Below, one piece after another: positions 22,234-35,106 of a DNA stretch of 64,000 bases. The first letter of the stretch is position 1. Each line of letters opens with the position of its first letter. The notes below the pieces were generated by a model. That model was not told where the DNA came from. It was given only the letters and a program-made list of their open reading frames with translations, and ran no database searches. This stretch comes from Ehretia macrophylla (taxonomy: Eukaryota; Streptophyta; Magnoliopsida; Boraginales; Ehretiaceae), in assembly GCA_037974665.1 (NCBI GenBank), contig CM075780.1, positions 5,507,268-5,571,267 on the forward strand, in the 5' to 3' direction. The position numbers and the translations under genes are program-made.

Positions 22234-22793
22234 GTCATATTGAGGGCACAATTCCTTTATGTGTTAATGGTTCACAGTCCCAACCTAGAGAGATGGCCCA
22301 TCCAAAAGGCCCAATGGGCTTAACGACAACCCATCAGCGTCAACAATGCAGCATCCTCGCAAGACGCGATATCGACGCATTGTAGGGCCCTCTAATGTCC
22401 CGCGAGTAAGGTTGTCGTCCTTTTAACAGCTCACGACGTACGATCCAGGACTCAAAAACATAGCAAAAGAAGAAAAGTGGCCCGTAACTGATGAAAACGT
22501 TCGATTATGGGCTCCAAAAATAGACACAGCGAGCAACCTGGCTGCCCCCATCGTAGAGGTCACGGAGAGCTTTGCAACGGTATACTGTACGCCACGTAAC
22601 TCCTTACGGATCAAAAGTTATGGGCACTGGAGCGACGGAGACCTGGTCACAAGCGCTACGCCATCGGTTGGCGGGCCCAGCCACCACATGAAGCGAAGTT
22701 GTCTTGTCCAAGGTGCCGTGGGATTCGATAATAAAAATGGGGTGGATAAAGTATCTTGACAACCCTAACCGGAGCAAAAAAAATTGAAAAGGG

Positions 22794-22911
22794 GGGTGCA
22801 ACACGAGGACTTCCCAGGGGGTCACCCATCCTAGTACTACTCTCGCCCAAGCACACTTAACTTCAGAGTTCTAATGGTATTCGGTGCATTAGTGCTGGTA
22901 CGATCATACCC
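22794..22911 (-). rRNA. 5S rRNA gene 7
   Basis: Differences: CACACTT, TTCAGAG, CTAATGGTATTCGG, TACGATCATACCC. Confidence 0.95.
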
Positions 22912-23471
22912 ATCATGTTGGGGGAACAATTCCTTTATGTGTTAACGGTTCACAGTCCTAGCCTAAAGAGATGGCCCATTCAAAAGGCCCAATGGGCTTA
23001 ACGACAACCCATTTGCTTCAAGAACGAAGCATGATCGCAAAACATGATATCGACGCATTGTAGGGCCCTCTAACGTCCCACGAGTAAGGTTGTCGTCCTT
23101 TTAATAGCTCACGACGTACGATTCGGGACGAAAAAACAGAGCAAAAGAAGAAAAGTGGCCCGAAACTAATGAAAACATTCGATTTTGGGCTCCAAAAATG
23201 GGCATAGCGAGAAAGCTGGCTTCCCCCGTTGTAGAGCTCTCGGAGAGCTTTGCAACATTATCCTGTGCGCTGCGTAACTCCTTATGGATCAAAAGTTATG
23301 GGCACCGGAGCGACGGAGACCTGGTCACAAGCCCTACGCCCTAGGTTTGCGGGCCCAGCCTCCACGTGAAGCGAAGTTGTCTTGCCCAAGGTGCCGTTGG
23401 ATTCGATAATAGAAATGTGGTGGATAAAGTATCTTGGCAACCCTAATTGGAGCAAAAAAAATTGAAAAGGG

Positions 23472-23589
23472 GGGTGCAACATGAGGACTTCCCATGGGGT
23501 CACCCATCCTAGTACTACTCTCGCCCAAGCACGCTTAATTTCGGAGTTCTGATAGGATCGGGGGCATTAGTGCTGGTATGATCATACCC
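23472..23589 (-). rRNA. 5S rRNA gene 8
   Basis: Differences: ACATGAGG, CCCATGGGG, TTAATTTCGG, GATAGGATCGGGGGC, GATCATACCC. Confidence 0.95.
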
Positions 23590-24149
23590 GTCATGTTCAG
23601 GGCACAATTCCTTTATGTGTTAACGGTTCACTGTCCCAGCCTAGAGAGATGGCTCATTCAAAAGGCCCAATGGGCTCAACGACAACCCAGTCGCTTCAAC
23701 AACGCATCATCCTCGCAAGACGTGATATCGACGCATTTTAGGGCCCTCTAATGTCCCGCGAATAAGGTTGTCGTCCTTTTAACAGCTCACGACGTACGAT
23801 CCGGGACGGAAAAACAGAGCGAAAGATGAAAAGTGGCCCAAAACTGAAGAAAACGTTCGATTTTGGGCTCCAAAAACGGGCACAGCGAGCAAGCTAACTA
23901 CCCCCTTCGTAGAGCTCTCGGAAAGCTTTGCAACGGTATGCTATGCACTGCGTAACTCGTTACGCATCAAAAGTTATGGGCACCGGAGCAACGTAGACCT
24001 GGTCACAAGCCCTACACCCTCAGTTTGCGGGCCCAGCCTCCACGTGAAGTGAAGTTGCCTTGCCCATGGTGTCGTGGGAATTGATAATAGAAATATGGTG
24101 GATAAAGTATCATGGCAACCCTTACCGGAGCAAAAAAAATTGAAAATGG

Positions 24150-24267
24150 TGGTGCAACACGAGGACTTCCTAGGCGGGCACCCATCGTAGTACTACTCTC
24201 GCCCAAGCACGCTTAACTTCGGAGTTCTGATTGGATCCGGTGCATTAGTGCTGGTAAGATCGCACCG
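24150..24267 (-). rRNA. 5S rRNA gene 9
   Basis: Differences: TGGTGC at the 3' end, CTAGGCGGGCACCC, ATCGTAG, GATTGG, GGTAAGATC, CACCG at the 5' end. Confidence 0.94.
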
Positions 24268-24827
24268 GTCATGTTGAGGGCACAATTCCTTTATGTGTTA
24301 ACGGTTCACAGTCCCAGCCTAGAGAGACGGCCCATTCAAAAGGCCCAATGGGCTTAACGACAACCCATCCGCTTCAACAACGCAGCATCCTCAGAAGACG
24401 TGATATCTATGCATTTTAGGGCCCTCTAATGTCCCATGAATAAGGTTGTCGTCCTTTTAACAGCTCACGATGTACGATCCAGGACGGAAAACCATAGCAA
24501 AAGAAGAAAAGTGGGCCGAAACTGATGAAATCATACAATTTTGGGCTCCAAAATTGGGCAAAACAAGCTAGCTAACTGCCCCCGTCGTAGAGCTCTCGGA
24601 GAGCTTTGCAATGGTATGTTGTGCGCCGCGTAACTCCTTACGGATCAAAAGTTATGGGTACCGGAGCGACGGAGACCTGGTCACAAGCCCTACGCCCTCA
24701 GTTTGCGGACCTAGCCTCCACGTGAAGCGAAGTTGTCTTTCCCAAGGTACCGTGGGATTCAATAATAGAAATGTGGTGGATAAAGTATTTTGGCAACCCT
24801 AACCGGAGCAAAAAAAATTGAAAAATG

Positions 24828-24945
24828 GGGTGCAACACGAGGACTTCCCAAGGGGTCACCCATCCTAGTACTATCCTCGCCCAAGCACGCTTAACTTCAG
24901 AGTTCTGATAGGATCCGGTGCATTAGTGCTGGTATGATCACACCC
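24828..24945 (-). rRNA. 5S rRNA gene 10
   Basis: Differences: CCCAAGGGG, TACTATCCTCG, TTCAGAG, GATAGG, GATCACACCC. Confidence 0.95.
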
Positions 24946-25504
24946 GTCATGTTGAGGGCACAATTCCCTTACGTGTTAACGGTTCACAGTCCCAGCCTAG
25001 AGAGATGGCCCATTCAAAAGGCCCAATTGGTTTAACGACAACCCATCTGCTTCAACAACGCAGCATCCTCGCAAGACATGATATCGACGCATTGTAGGGC
25101 CCTCTAATGTCCCACAAGTAATGTTGTCATCCTTTTAACAGCTCACGACGTACGATCCGGACGGAAAAACAAAGAAAAAGAAGAAAAGTGGTCCGAAACT
25201 GATGAAAACGTTCGATTTTGGGCTCCAAATATGGCCAAAGCGAGCAAGCTAGCTGGCCCCATCGTAGAGCTCTCGGAGAGCTTTGCAATGGTATGCTGTG
25301 TGTTGCGTAACTCCTTACGGATCAAAAATTATGGGCACCAGAGCGACGGAGACCTGGTCACAAGCCCTACGCCCTCGGTTTACTGGCCCAGCCTCCACGT
25401 GAAGTGAAGTTGTCTTCCCCAAGGTGCAGTGGGATTCGATAATAGCAATGTGGTGGATAAAGTATCTTGGTAACCCTAACCGGAGCAAAAAAAATTGAAA
25501 AGGG

Positions 25505-25621
25505 AGGTGCAACACGAGGACTTCCCTGGGGGTCACCAATCCTATACTTCTCTCGCCCTAGCATGCTTAACTTCGGAAATCTGATGGGATCCGGGGCATT
25601 AGTGCTTGTATGATCGCACTC
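25505..25621 (-). rRNA. 5S rRNA gene 11
   Basis: Heavily altered: CACCAATCCTATACTTCTCTC (one base short in the centre), CCCTAGC, GGAAATCT, GGGGCATT, GCTTGTA, GCACTC. Likely a pseudogene. Confidence 0.92.
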
Positions 25622-26179
25622 GTCATGTTGAGGGTACAATTCCTTTTTGTGTTAACGGTTCACAATCCCAGCCTAGAGGGATGGCCCATTCAAAAGGCCC
25701 AATGGGCTTAACGACAACCCATCCGCTTCAACAACGCAGCATCCTCATAAGACGTGATATCGACGCGTTGTAAGGTCCTCTAATGTCCAGCGAGTGAGGT
25801 TGTCGTCCTTTTAACAGCTCACGACGTATGATACGGGATGGAAAAATAGAGCAAAAGAAGAAAAGTGGCCAAAAACTGATGAAAACATTCGATTTTGGGC
25901 TCCAAATGGGGCACAGCAAGCAAGCTGGCTGCCCCCGTCGTAGACCTCTCAGAGAGCTTTGCAACGGTATGCTGTGCGCCGCATAACTCCTTACGGATCA
26001 AAAGTTATGGGCACCGGAGTGACGGAGACCTGGTCACAAGTCCTACACCATCGGTTTGCGGGCCCAGCCTCAACGTGAAGTGAAGTAGTCTTGCCCAAGG
26101 TGCCGTGGGATTCGATAATAGAAATGTGGTGGATAAAGTATCTTGGCAACCCTAACCGGAGCAAAAAAAATTGAAAAGG

Positions 26180-26297
26180 GGGTGCAACACGAGTACTTCC
26201 CCGGGGGTCACCCATCCTAGTACCATTCTCGCCCAAGCACGCTTAACTTCGGAGTTCTGATGGGATCCGGTGCATTAGTGCTGGTATGATTGCACCG
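26180..26297 (-). rRNA. 5S rRNA gene 12
   Basis: Differences: GAGTACTTCCCCGG, TACCATTCTCG, GATTGCACCG. The internal control region is close to consensus. Confidence 0.95.
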
Positions 26298-26858
26298 GTC
26301 ATGTTGAGGGCACAATACCTTTTCGTGTTAACGGTTCACAGTCCCATCCTAGAGAGATGGCCCATTCAAAAAGGCCCAATGGGCTTAGCGACAACCCATG
26401 CGCTTCATCAACACAGCATTCTCGCAAGACGTGATATCTACGCATTTTAGGGCCCTATAATGTCCCGCAAATAAGGTTGTCGTCCTTTTAACAGCTCACA
26501 ACGTACGATACGGGACGGAAAAACAGAGCAAAAGAAGAAAAGTGGCCCGAAACTGTTGAAAACGTTCGATTTTGGGCTCCAAAAATGGGCACAGTAAGCT
26601 AGCTAACTGCCCCCATCATAGAGCTCTCGTAGAGCTTTGCACCGGTAGGTTGTGCGCCGCGTAATTCCTTACGAATCAAAAGTTATGGGCACCGGAGCGA
26701 CGGAGACAAGGTCACAAGCCCTACACCCTCGGTTTGCGGGCCCAGCTTCCACGTGAAGCGAAGTTGTCTTGCCCAAGGTGCCATGGGATTTGACAATAGA
26801 AATGTGGTGGATAAAGTATCTTGGCAACCCTAACCGGAGCAAAAAAAATTGAAAAGGG

Positions 26859-26976
26859 GGGTGCAACACGAGGACTTCCCAGGGGGTCACCCATCCTAGT
26901 ACTACTCTCGCCCAAGCACGCTTAATTTCCTAGTTTTGATGGGATCCGGTGCATTAGTGCTGGTATGATTGCACCC
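26859..26976 (-). rRNA. 5S rRNA gene 13
   Basis: Consensus except TTAATTTCCTAGTTTTG, which alters the box A side, and GATTGCACCC. Confidence 0.95.
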
Positions 26977-27535
26977 GTCATGTTGAGGGCACAATTCCTT
27001 TATGTGTTAACGGTTCACAGTCCCAGCCTAGAGAGATGGCTCATTCAAAAGGCCAAATAGGCTTAACGACAACCCATCCGCTTCAACAACACAGCATCCT
27101 CGTATGACGTGATATCGATGCATTGTAGGGCCCTCTAATGTCCCGCGAGTAAGGTTGTCGTCCTTTTAACAGCTTACGATGTATGATCCAGGACAGAAAA
27201 ACAGAGCAAAAGAAGAAAAGTGGCCCGAAACTAATGAAAAAGTTCGATTTTGGTCTCCAAAAAGGGCAAAGCAAGCTCCCTAGCTGCCCCCATCGTAGAG
27301 CTCTCGAAGAGCTTTGCAACGGTATGTTGTGCGCTGCGTAACTCCTTACGGATCAAATGTTATGGGCACCAGAGCGACGGAGACCTGGTCACAAGCCCTA
27401 CGCCCTCGGTTTATGGGCCCAGCCTCCACGTGAAGCGAAGTTGTCTTGCCCAAAGAGCCATGGCATTCGATAATAGAAATGTGGTGGATAAAGTATCTTA
27501 GCAACCCTAACTGCAGCAAAAAAAATTGAAAAGAG

Positions 27536-27653
27536 GGGTTCAACATGAGGACTTACCAGGGGGTCACCCATCCTAGTACTACACTCGACCAAGCACGCTT
27601 AACTTCAGAAATATTATTGGATTCGGTGCATAAGTGCTGGTATGATCGCACCC
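27536..27653 (-). rRNA. 5S rRNA gene 14
   Basis: Strongly altered: GGGTTCAACATGAGG, CTTACC, ACTACACTCGACC, TTCAGAAATATTATTGG, GCATAAG. Likely a pseudogene. Confidence 0.92.
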
Positions 27654-28213
27654 GTCATGTTGATGGCACAATTCCTTTATGTGTTAACAGTTCACAGTCC
27701 CAACCTAGAGAGATGGCCTTTTCAAAAGGCCTAATGGGCTTAACAATAACCCATCCGCTTCAACATCGTAGAATCCTCGCATGACCTGATATCGACGTGT
27801 TGTAAGGTCCTCTACTGTCCCGCGCGTAAGGTTGTCGTCCTTTTAACAGCTCACGACGAACGATCCAGGACGGAAAAACAGAGCAAAAGAAAAAAAATGG
27901 CCCGGAACTGATGAAAACGTTCAATTTTGGGCTCCAAAAATGGGCATAGCGAGCAAACTGGCTGCCCCCGTTGTAGAGCTCTCGGAGAGCTTTGCAATGG
28001 TACGCTGTGCGCCACGTAACTCCTTATGGATCAAAAGTTATGGGCACCGGAGCGACGGAGACCTGGTCACAAGCCCTACGCCCTCGGTTTGCGGGCCCAA
28101 TTTCAACGTGAAGCGAAGTTCTCTTACCCAAGGTTCTGTGGGATTCGCTAATAGAAATGTGGTGGATAAAGTATCTTGGCAACCATAACTGGAGCAAAAA
28201 AATTTGAAAAGGG

Positions 28214-28331
28214 GGGTGCAACACGAGGTCTTACTAGGGGGTCACCCATCCTAGTACTACTCTTGCCCAAGCATGCTTAACTTCATAAATCTGATGGGAT
28301 CCGGTGCATTAGTGCTGGTTTGATCGCACCC
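28214..28331 (-). rRNA. 5S rRNA gene 15
   Basis: Differences: GAGGTCTTACTAGG, CTCTTGCCC, CATGC, TTCATAAATCTG, GGTTTG. Confidence 0.94.
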
Positions 28332-28891
28332 GTCATGTTGAGGGCACAATTCCTTTATGTGTTAACAGTTCACAGTCCCAGCCTAGAAAGATGGCCCATT
28401 CAAAATTCCCTATGGGCTTAACGACAACCCATCCGCTTCAACAACGCAGCATCCTCGCAAGGCCTGATATCGACGCGTTGTAGGGTCCTCCAATGTCCTG
28501 CAAGTAAGGTTGTCGTCCTTTTAACAGCTCACGACGTACGATCCGGGATTGAAAAATAGAACAAAAGAACACAAGTGGCCCAAAACTGATGAAAACATTC
28601 AAATTTGGGCTACAAAAACGGGCATGGCGAGCAAGCTGGCTGCCCCCGTCGTAGAGCTCTCCAAGTGCTTTGCAACGGTATGATGTGCGCCTCGTAACTC
28701 CTTACGGATCAAAAGTTATGGGCACCGGAGAGACGGAGACCTGGTCACAAGCCCTACGCCCTCGGTTTGCTGGCCCAGCCTCCACGTGAAGTGAAGTTGT
28801 CTTCCCCAAGGTGCCGTGGGATTCGATAATAGAAATGTGGTGGATAAAATATCTTGGCAACCCTAACGAGAGCAAAAAAAATTGAAAAGGG

Positions 28892-29009
28892 GTGTGCAAC
28901 TCGAGGACTTCCCATGGGGTCACCCATCCTAGTACTATTCTCGCCCAAGCACGCTTAACTTCGGAAATCTGATGAGATCCGGTGCATTAGTGCTGGTATG
29001 ATCACACCC
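28892..29009 (-). rRNA. 5S rRNA gene 16
   Basis: Differences: GTGTGCAACTCGAGG, CCCATGGGG, ACTATTCTCG, GGAAATCTGATGAG, GATCACACCC. Paired with gene 18 (same linked variants two units away). Confidence 0.95.
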
Positions 29010-29569
29010 ATCATGTTGAAGGCACAACTCCTTTATGTGTTAACGGTTCACAGTCCCAGCCTAGAGAGATGGCCCATTCAAAAGGCCCTTTGGGCTTAAC
29101 GACAACCCATCCGCTTCAACAACGCAGCATCCTCGCAAGACGTTATATCAATGCGTCATAGGGTCTTCTAATGTCCCGTGAGTAAGGTTGTCGTCCTTTT
29201 AACAGCTCACGACGTACGATCTAGGACGAAAAAATAGTGAAAAAGAAGAAAAGTGGTACGAATCTAATGAAAATGTTCGATTTTGGACTCCAAAAATGGG
29301 CACAACGAGCAAGCTGGCTACCCCCATCGTAGAGCTCTCAGAGAGCTTCGCAACGGTATGCTGTACGCCGCGTAACTCCCTACGGATCAAAAGTTATGGG
29401 CACCAGAGCGATGGAGACCTAGTCAGAAGCCCTACGCCCTTGGTTTGCTGGCCCATCCCCCACGTGAAGTGAAGTTGTCTTGCCCAAGGTGTCGTGGGAT
29501 TCAATCATCGAAATGTGGTGGATAAAGTATCTTGACAACCCTAACCGGAGCAAAAAAAAATTAAAATGG

Positions 29570-29687
29570 GGGTGCAACACGAGGACTTCCCAGGGGGTCA
29601 CCTATCCTATTACTACTCTCGCCCAAGCACGTTTGACTTCGGAGTTCTTATGGGATCTAGTGCATTAGTGCTGGTATAATCGCACCC
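29570..29687 (-). rRNA. 5S rRNA gene 17
   Basis: Differences: CACCTATCCTATTAC, CACGTTTGAC, TTCTTATGGG, TCTAGTG, TATAATC. Confidence 0.95.
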
Positions 29688-30246
29688 GTCATGTTCAGGG
29701 CACAATTCCTTTATGTGTTAACGGTTCACAGTCCTAGCCTAGAGAGATGGCCCATTCAGAAGGCCCAATGGGCTTAACGACAACCCATCCGCTTCAACAA
29801 CGTAACATCCTCGCAAGATGTGGTATCGACGCGTTGTAGGGTCTTGTAATGTCCCGCGAGTAAGGTTGTCGTCCTTTTAACAGCCCACGACGTACGATTC
29901 GGGATGAAAAAACAAAGCAAAAGAAGAAAGTGGCCCAAAACTGATAAAAATGTTCGATTTTGGTCTCCAAAAACGTGTACAGCAAGCGAGCTGGCTGCCA
30001 CCATCGTAGAGCTCTTGGAGAGCTTTGCAATGGTATGCTGTACGCCGCGTAACTCTTTACGAATCAAAAGTTATGGGCACCGGAGCGACGGAGACCTGGT
30101 CACAAGCCCTACGCCCTCGGCTTGCGGGCCCAGCTTCCACGTGAAGCGAAGTTGTCTTCCCCAAGGTGCCATGGGATTCGATAATAAAAATGTGGTGGAT
30201 AAAGTATCTTGGCAACCCTTACCAGAGCAAAAAAAATTGAAAAGGG

Positions 30247-30364
30247 GTGTGCAACTCGAGGACTTCCCACGGGGTCACCCATCCTAGTACTATTCTCGCC
30301 CAAGCACGCTTAACTTCGAAAATCTGATGGGATCCGGTGCATTAGTGCTGGTATGATCACACCC
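30247..30364 (-). rRNA. 5S rRNA gene 18
   Basis: Differences: GTGTGCAACTCGAGG, CCCACGGGG, ACTATTCTCG, TCGAAAATCTG, GATCACACCC. A two-unit-period duplicate of gene 16. Confidence 0.95.
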
Positions 30365-30922
30365 ATCATGTTGAAGGCATAACTCCTTTATGTGTTAACG
30401 GTTCACAGTCCCAGCCTAGAGAGATGGCCCATTCAAAAGGCCAATGGGCTTAACGATAACCCATCCGCTTCAACAACGCAGCATCCTCACAAGATGTGAT
30501 ATCGACGAGTTGTAGGGTCCCTAATATCCCGCGAGTAAGGTTGTGGTCCTTTTAACAACTCACGACGTACGATCCGGGATGAAAAAACAGATCGAAAGAA
30601 GAAAAGTGGCCCGAAACTGATGAAAACGTTCGATTTTGGGCTCTAAAAATGGACACAGCAAGCAAGCTTGCTGCCCCCGTCGAAGGGCACTCGGAGAGCT
30701 TTGCAACGGTATGCTGTGCGCCGCGTAACTCCTTACGGATCAAAAGTTATGGGCACCTGAGCGACGGAGACCTGGTAACAAGCCCTACGCACTCGGTTTG
30801 ATGGCCCAGCCTCCACGTGAAGTGAAGTTGTCTTGCCCAAGGTGCCGTGGTATTCGATAAAAGAAATGTGGTGGATAAAGTATCTTGGCAACCCTAACCG
30901 GAGCAAAAAAAATTGAAAAGGT

Positions 30923-31040
30923 GGGTGTAACACGAGAACTTCCCAGGGGGTCATCCATCCTAGTACTACTCTCGCCCAAGCACGCTTAACTTCGGAAATC
31001 TGACGGGATCCAGTGCATAAGTGCTGGTATGATCACACCC
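30923..31040 (-). rRNA. 5S rRNA gene 19
   Basis: Differences: GGGTGTAACACGAGAACTT, TCATCC, GGAAATCTGACGGG, CCAGTGCATAAG, GATCACACCC. Paired with gene 21. Confidence 0.95.
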
Positions 31041-31599
31041 GTCATGTTGAGGGTACAATTCCTTTATGTGTTAATGGTTCACAGTCCCAGCCTAGAGAGA
31101 TGGCCCATTCAAAAGGACAAATGGGCTTAACGACAGCCCATCCATTTCAACAACGCAGCATCCTCGCAAGACGTGATATCGACGCATTTTACCGCCCTCT
31201 AATGTCCCATGAGTAAGGTTGTCGTCCTTTTAACAACTCACGACGTACGATCCGGGACAGAAAAATAGAGCAAAAGAAGAAAAGTGGCCCGAAACTGATA
31301 AAAACGTTCGATTTTGGGCTCCGAAAATTGCATAGCGAGCTGGCTAGCTGCCCTCGTCGTAGAGCTCTCGGAAAGCTTAGCCGCAGTATGCTGTGCTCCG
31401 CATAACTCCTTACGGATCAAAAGTTATGGGCACCGGAGCGACGGAGACCTTGTCACAAGCCCTACGCCCTCGGTTTGAAGGCCCAGCCTCCACGTGAAGC
31501 GAAGTTGTCTTGCCCAAGGTGCCGTGGGATTCGATAATAGAAATGTGGTGGATAAAGTATCTTGGCAACCCTAACTGGAGCAAAAAAAATTGAAAAGGG

Positions 31600-31717
31600 G
31601 GGTGCAACACGAGGACTTACCATGGGGTCATCCATCATAGTACTACTCTCGCCCAAGCACGCTTAACTTCGGAAATCTGATGGGATTCGGTGCATTATTG
31701 CCGGTATGATCACACCC
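31600..31717 (-). rRNA. 5S rRNA gene 20
   Basis: Differences: CTTACCATGGGG, TCATCCATCATAG, GGAAATCTG, GATTCGG, ATTATTGCCGG, GATCACACCC. Confidence 0.95.
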
Positions 31718-32277
31718 GTCATGTTGAGGGCACAATTCATTTATGTGTTAACGGTTTACATTCCCAGCCTAGAGAGATGGCCCTTTCAAAAGGCCCAATG
31801 GGCTTAACGACAACCCATCCACTTCAACATGGCAGCATCCTCACAAGACCTGATATCGACGCGTTGTAGGGTCCTCTAATGTCCCACGAGTAAGGTTGTT
31901 GTCCTTTTAACAGCTCACGACGTATGATCCGGGATCGAAAAACATAGCTAAAGAAGAAATGTGGCCCGAAACATATGAAAACGTTTGATTTTGGTCTCCA
32001 AAAATGGGCACAGCAAGCAACTTGGCTGCCCCTATCGTAGAGCTCTCGGAGTGCTTTGCAACGGTATGCTGTGCGCCGCGTAACTCCTTACGGATCAAAA
32101 GTTATGGGCACCGGTGCGACGGAGACCTGGTCACAAGCCCTACGACCTCGGTATGCTGGCCCAGCCTCCACGTGAAATGAAGTTGTCTTGTGAAAGGTGC
32201 CGTAGGAATCGATAATAGAAATGTGGTGGATAACGTATCTTGGAAACCCTAACCGGAGCAAAAAAAATTGAAAAGGT

Positions 32278-32395
32278 GGGTGTAACACGAGAACTTCCTA
32301 GGGGGTCATCCATCCTAGTACTACTCTCGCCCAAGCACGCTTAACTTCGGAAATCTGATGGGATCCGGTGCATTAGTGCTGGTATAATCTTACCC
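32278..32395 (-). rRNA. 5S rRNA gene 21
   Basis: Differences: GGGTGTAACACGAGAACTT, CCTAGGG, TCATCC, GGAAATCTG, TATAATCTTACCC. Confidence 0.95.
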
Positions 32396-32955
32396 GTCAT
32401 GTTGAGGGCACAATTCATTTATGTGTTAACGGTTCACAGTCCGAGCCTAGAAATATGGCCCATTCAAAAGGCCCAAAGGGCTTAACAACAACTCATTCGC
32501 TTCAACAACGGACCATCCTCGCAAGACGTGATATCGACGCGTTGTAGGGTCCTCTAATGTCCTGTGAGTAAGGTTGTCGTCCTTCTAACAGCTCACGACA
32601 TACGATCCGGGATGAAAAAATAGGGCAAAAGAAGAAAAACGTACCGAAACTGATGAAAACGTTCGATTTTGGGGTCCAAAATCAAGCACAGCGAGCTAGC
32701 TGGCTGCCTCCGTCGTAGAGCTCTCGAAAAGCTTTGCAACGGTCTGCTGTGCGCTGCGTAACTCCTTACAGATCAAAAGTTATAGGCACTGGAGCGACGG
32801 AGACCTAGTGAGAAGCCCTGCGCCCTCGGTTTGCTGGGCCAGCCTCCACATGAAGTGAAGTTGTCTTGCCCAATGTGCCGTGGGATTTGATAATAGAAAT
32901 GTGGTGGATAAAGTATCTTGGCAACCCTAATTGGAGCAAAAAAAATTGAAAAGGG

Positions 32956-33073
32956 GGGTGCAACACGAGGACTTCTCTGGGGGTCACTCATCCTAGTACT
33001 ACTCTCGCCCAAGCATGCTTCACTTCGGAGTTCTGATGGGATCCGGTGCATTAGTGTTGGTATGATCGCACCC
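32956..33073 (-). rRNA. 5S rRNA gene 22
   Basis: Differences: ACTTCTCTGGGGG, CACTCATCC, CATGCTTCAC, AGTGTTGG. Confidence 0.95.
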
Positions 33074-33632
33074 GTCATGTTGAGGGCACAATTCCTTTAT
33101 GTGTTAACGGTTCACTGTCCCCGCCTAGAGAGATAGCCCATTCAAAAGGCAGAATGGGCTTAACGACATCCCATCTGCTTCAACAACGCAGCATCCTCGC
33201 AAGACGTGATATCGACGCATTGCAGGGCCCTCTAGTATCCCGCGAGGAAGGTTGTCGTCCTTTTAACAGCTCACGACGTACGATCGGGACAAAAAAATAG
33301 AGCAAAAGAAGAAAAGTGGCCCGAACCTGATGAAAACGTTCAATTTTGGGCTCCAAAAATAGGTACAGTGATCAAGCTGGCTACCCCCGTCGTAGAGCTC
33401 TCGGAGAGCTTTGCAACGGTATGTTGTGCGCCGCGTAACTCCTTACGGATCAAAATTTATGGGCACCAGAGCGACGGATACCTGGTCACAAGCCTTACGC
33501 CCTCGGTTTGCTAGCCCGTCCTCCACGTGAAGTGAAGTTGTCTTGCCCAAGGTGCCGTGGGATTCGATAATAGAAATGTGGTGGATAAAGTATCTTGGCA
33601 ACCCTAACCATAGCAAATAAAATTGAAAAAGG

Positions 33633-33750
33633 GGGTGCAACACGAGGACTTCCTACGGGGTCACCGATCCTAGTACTACTCTCGCCCAAGCATGCGTAAC
33701 TTTAGAAATCTGATGGGATCCGGTGCATTTGTGCTGGTATGATCGCACCC
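33633..33750 (-). rRNA. 5S rRNA gene 23
   Basis: Differences: CCTACGGGG, CACCGATCC, CATGCGTAACTTTAG, AAATCTG, CATTTGTG. Confidence 0.95.
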
Positions 33751-34310
33751 GTCATGTGGAGGGCACAATTCTTTTATGTGTTAACGGTTCACAGTCCCAG
33801 GCTAGAGAGATGGCCAATTCAAATGGCCCAATGGGCATAACAACAACCCATTTGCTTCAACAATGCAGCATCGTCGCAAGACGTGATATCGATGCGTTGT
33901 AAAGCCCTCTAATGTCCCGCGAGTAAGGTTCTCGTCCTTTTAACAACTCACGACATACGATCCATGACAGAAAAACAGAGCAAAAGAAGAAAAGTGGCCT
34001 GAAACTGATGAAAATGTTCGATTTTGGGCTCCAAAAAGGGGCATGGTGAGCAAGCTGTCTACCCCCGTCGTAGAGCTCTCGGAGAGCTTTGCAATGGTAT
34101 GCTGTGCGCTGCGTAACTCCTTACGGATCAAAAGTTATGGGCATTGGAAAGACGGAGATCTGGTCACAAGGCCTACGCCCTCGGTTTGCTGGCCCAGCCT
34201 CCACGTGAAGCGAAGTTGTCTTGTCCAAGGTGCCGTGGGATTCGATAATAGAAATGTAGTGGATAAAGTATCTTGGCAACCATAACCGGAGAAAAAAATA
34301 TTGAAAAGGG

Positions 34311-34428
34311 GGGTGCAACACGAGGACTTCCAAGGGGGTCACACATCCTAGTACTACTCCCGCCCAAGCACACTTAACTTCGAAAATTTGATGGGATCCG
34401 GTGCATTAGTGCTGGTATGATCGCACAC
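34311..34428 (-). rRNA. 5S rRNA gene 24 (A-like type)
   Basis: Differences: CCAAGGGGG, CACACATCC, ACTCCCGCC, CACACTT, TCGAAAATTTG, GCACAC. The spacer has the A-type marks (AATATTGAAAAGG, TGGCCTGAAACTG). Confidence 0.95.
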
Positions 34429-34988
34429 GTCATGTTGAGGGCACAATTCCTTTATGTGTTAATGGTTCACAGTCCCAGCCTAGAGAGATAGCACATTCAA
34501 AAGGCCCAATGGGCTTAACGACAACCCATCCGCTTCAACAACGCGGCATCCTCGCAAGACGTGATATCGATGCCTTGTAGGGCCCTCTAGTGTCTAGCGA
34601 GTAAGGTTGTCGTCCTTTTAACAGCTCACGACGTACGATCTGGGACGGAAAAACAGAGCAAAAGAAAAAAAGTGGCCCGAAACTAATGAAAACATTCGAT
34701 TTTGGGCTCCAAAAATGGGCATAGAGAGGAAGCTGGCTTCCCCCGTCGTAGAGCTCTCGGAGAGCTTTGTAACGGTATACTGTGTGCCACGTAACTCCTT
34801 ACGGATCAAAAGTAATGGGCATCGGAGCGACAGAGACCTGGTCACAAGCCCTACGCCCTCGGTTTGCTGGCCCAGCCTCCACGTGAAGTGAAGTTTTCTT
34901 GCCTAAGGTGCCGTGGGATTCGATAATAGTAATGTGGTGGATAAAGTATCTTGGCAACCCTAACCGGAGCAAAAAAATTTGAAAAGCG

Positions 34989-35106
34989 GGGTGCAACACG
35001 AGGACTTCCCAGGGGGTCACCCATCCTAGTACTACTCTCGCCCAAGCACATTTGACTTTAGAGTTCTGATGGGATCCAGTGCATTAGTGCTGGTATAATT
35101 GCACCC
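34989..35106 (-). rRNA. 5S rRNA gene 25 (B-like type)
   Basis: Differences: GCACATTTGACTTTAGAG, CCAGTG, TATAATTGCACCC. The gene is preceded by AAAAGCGGGG. Confidence 0.95.
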
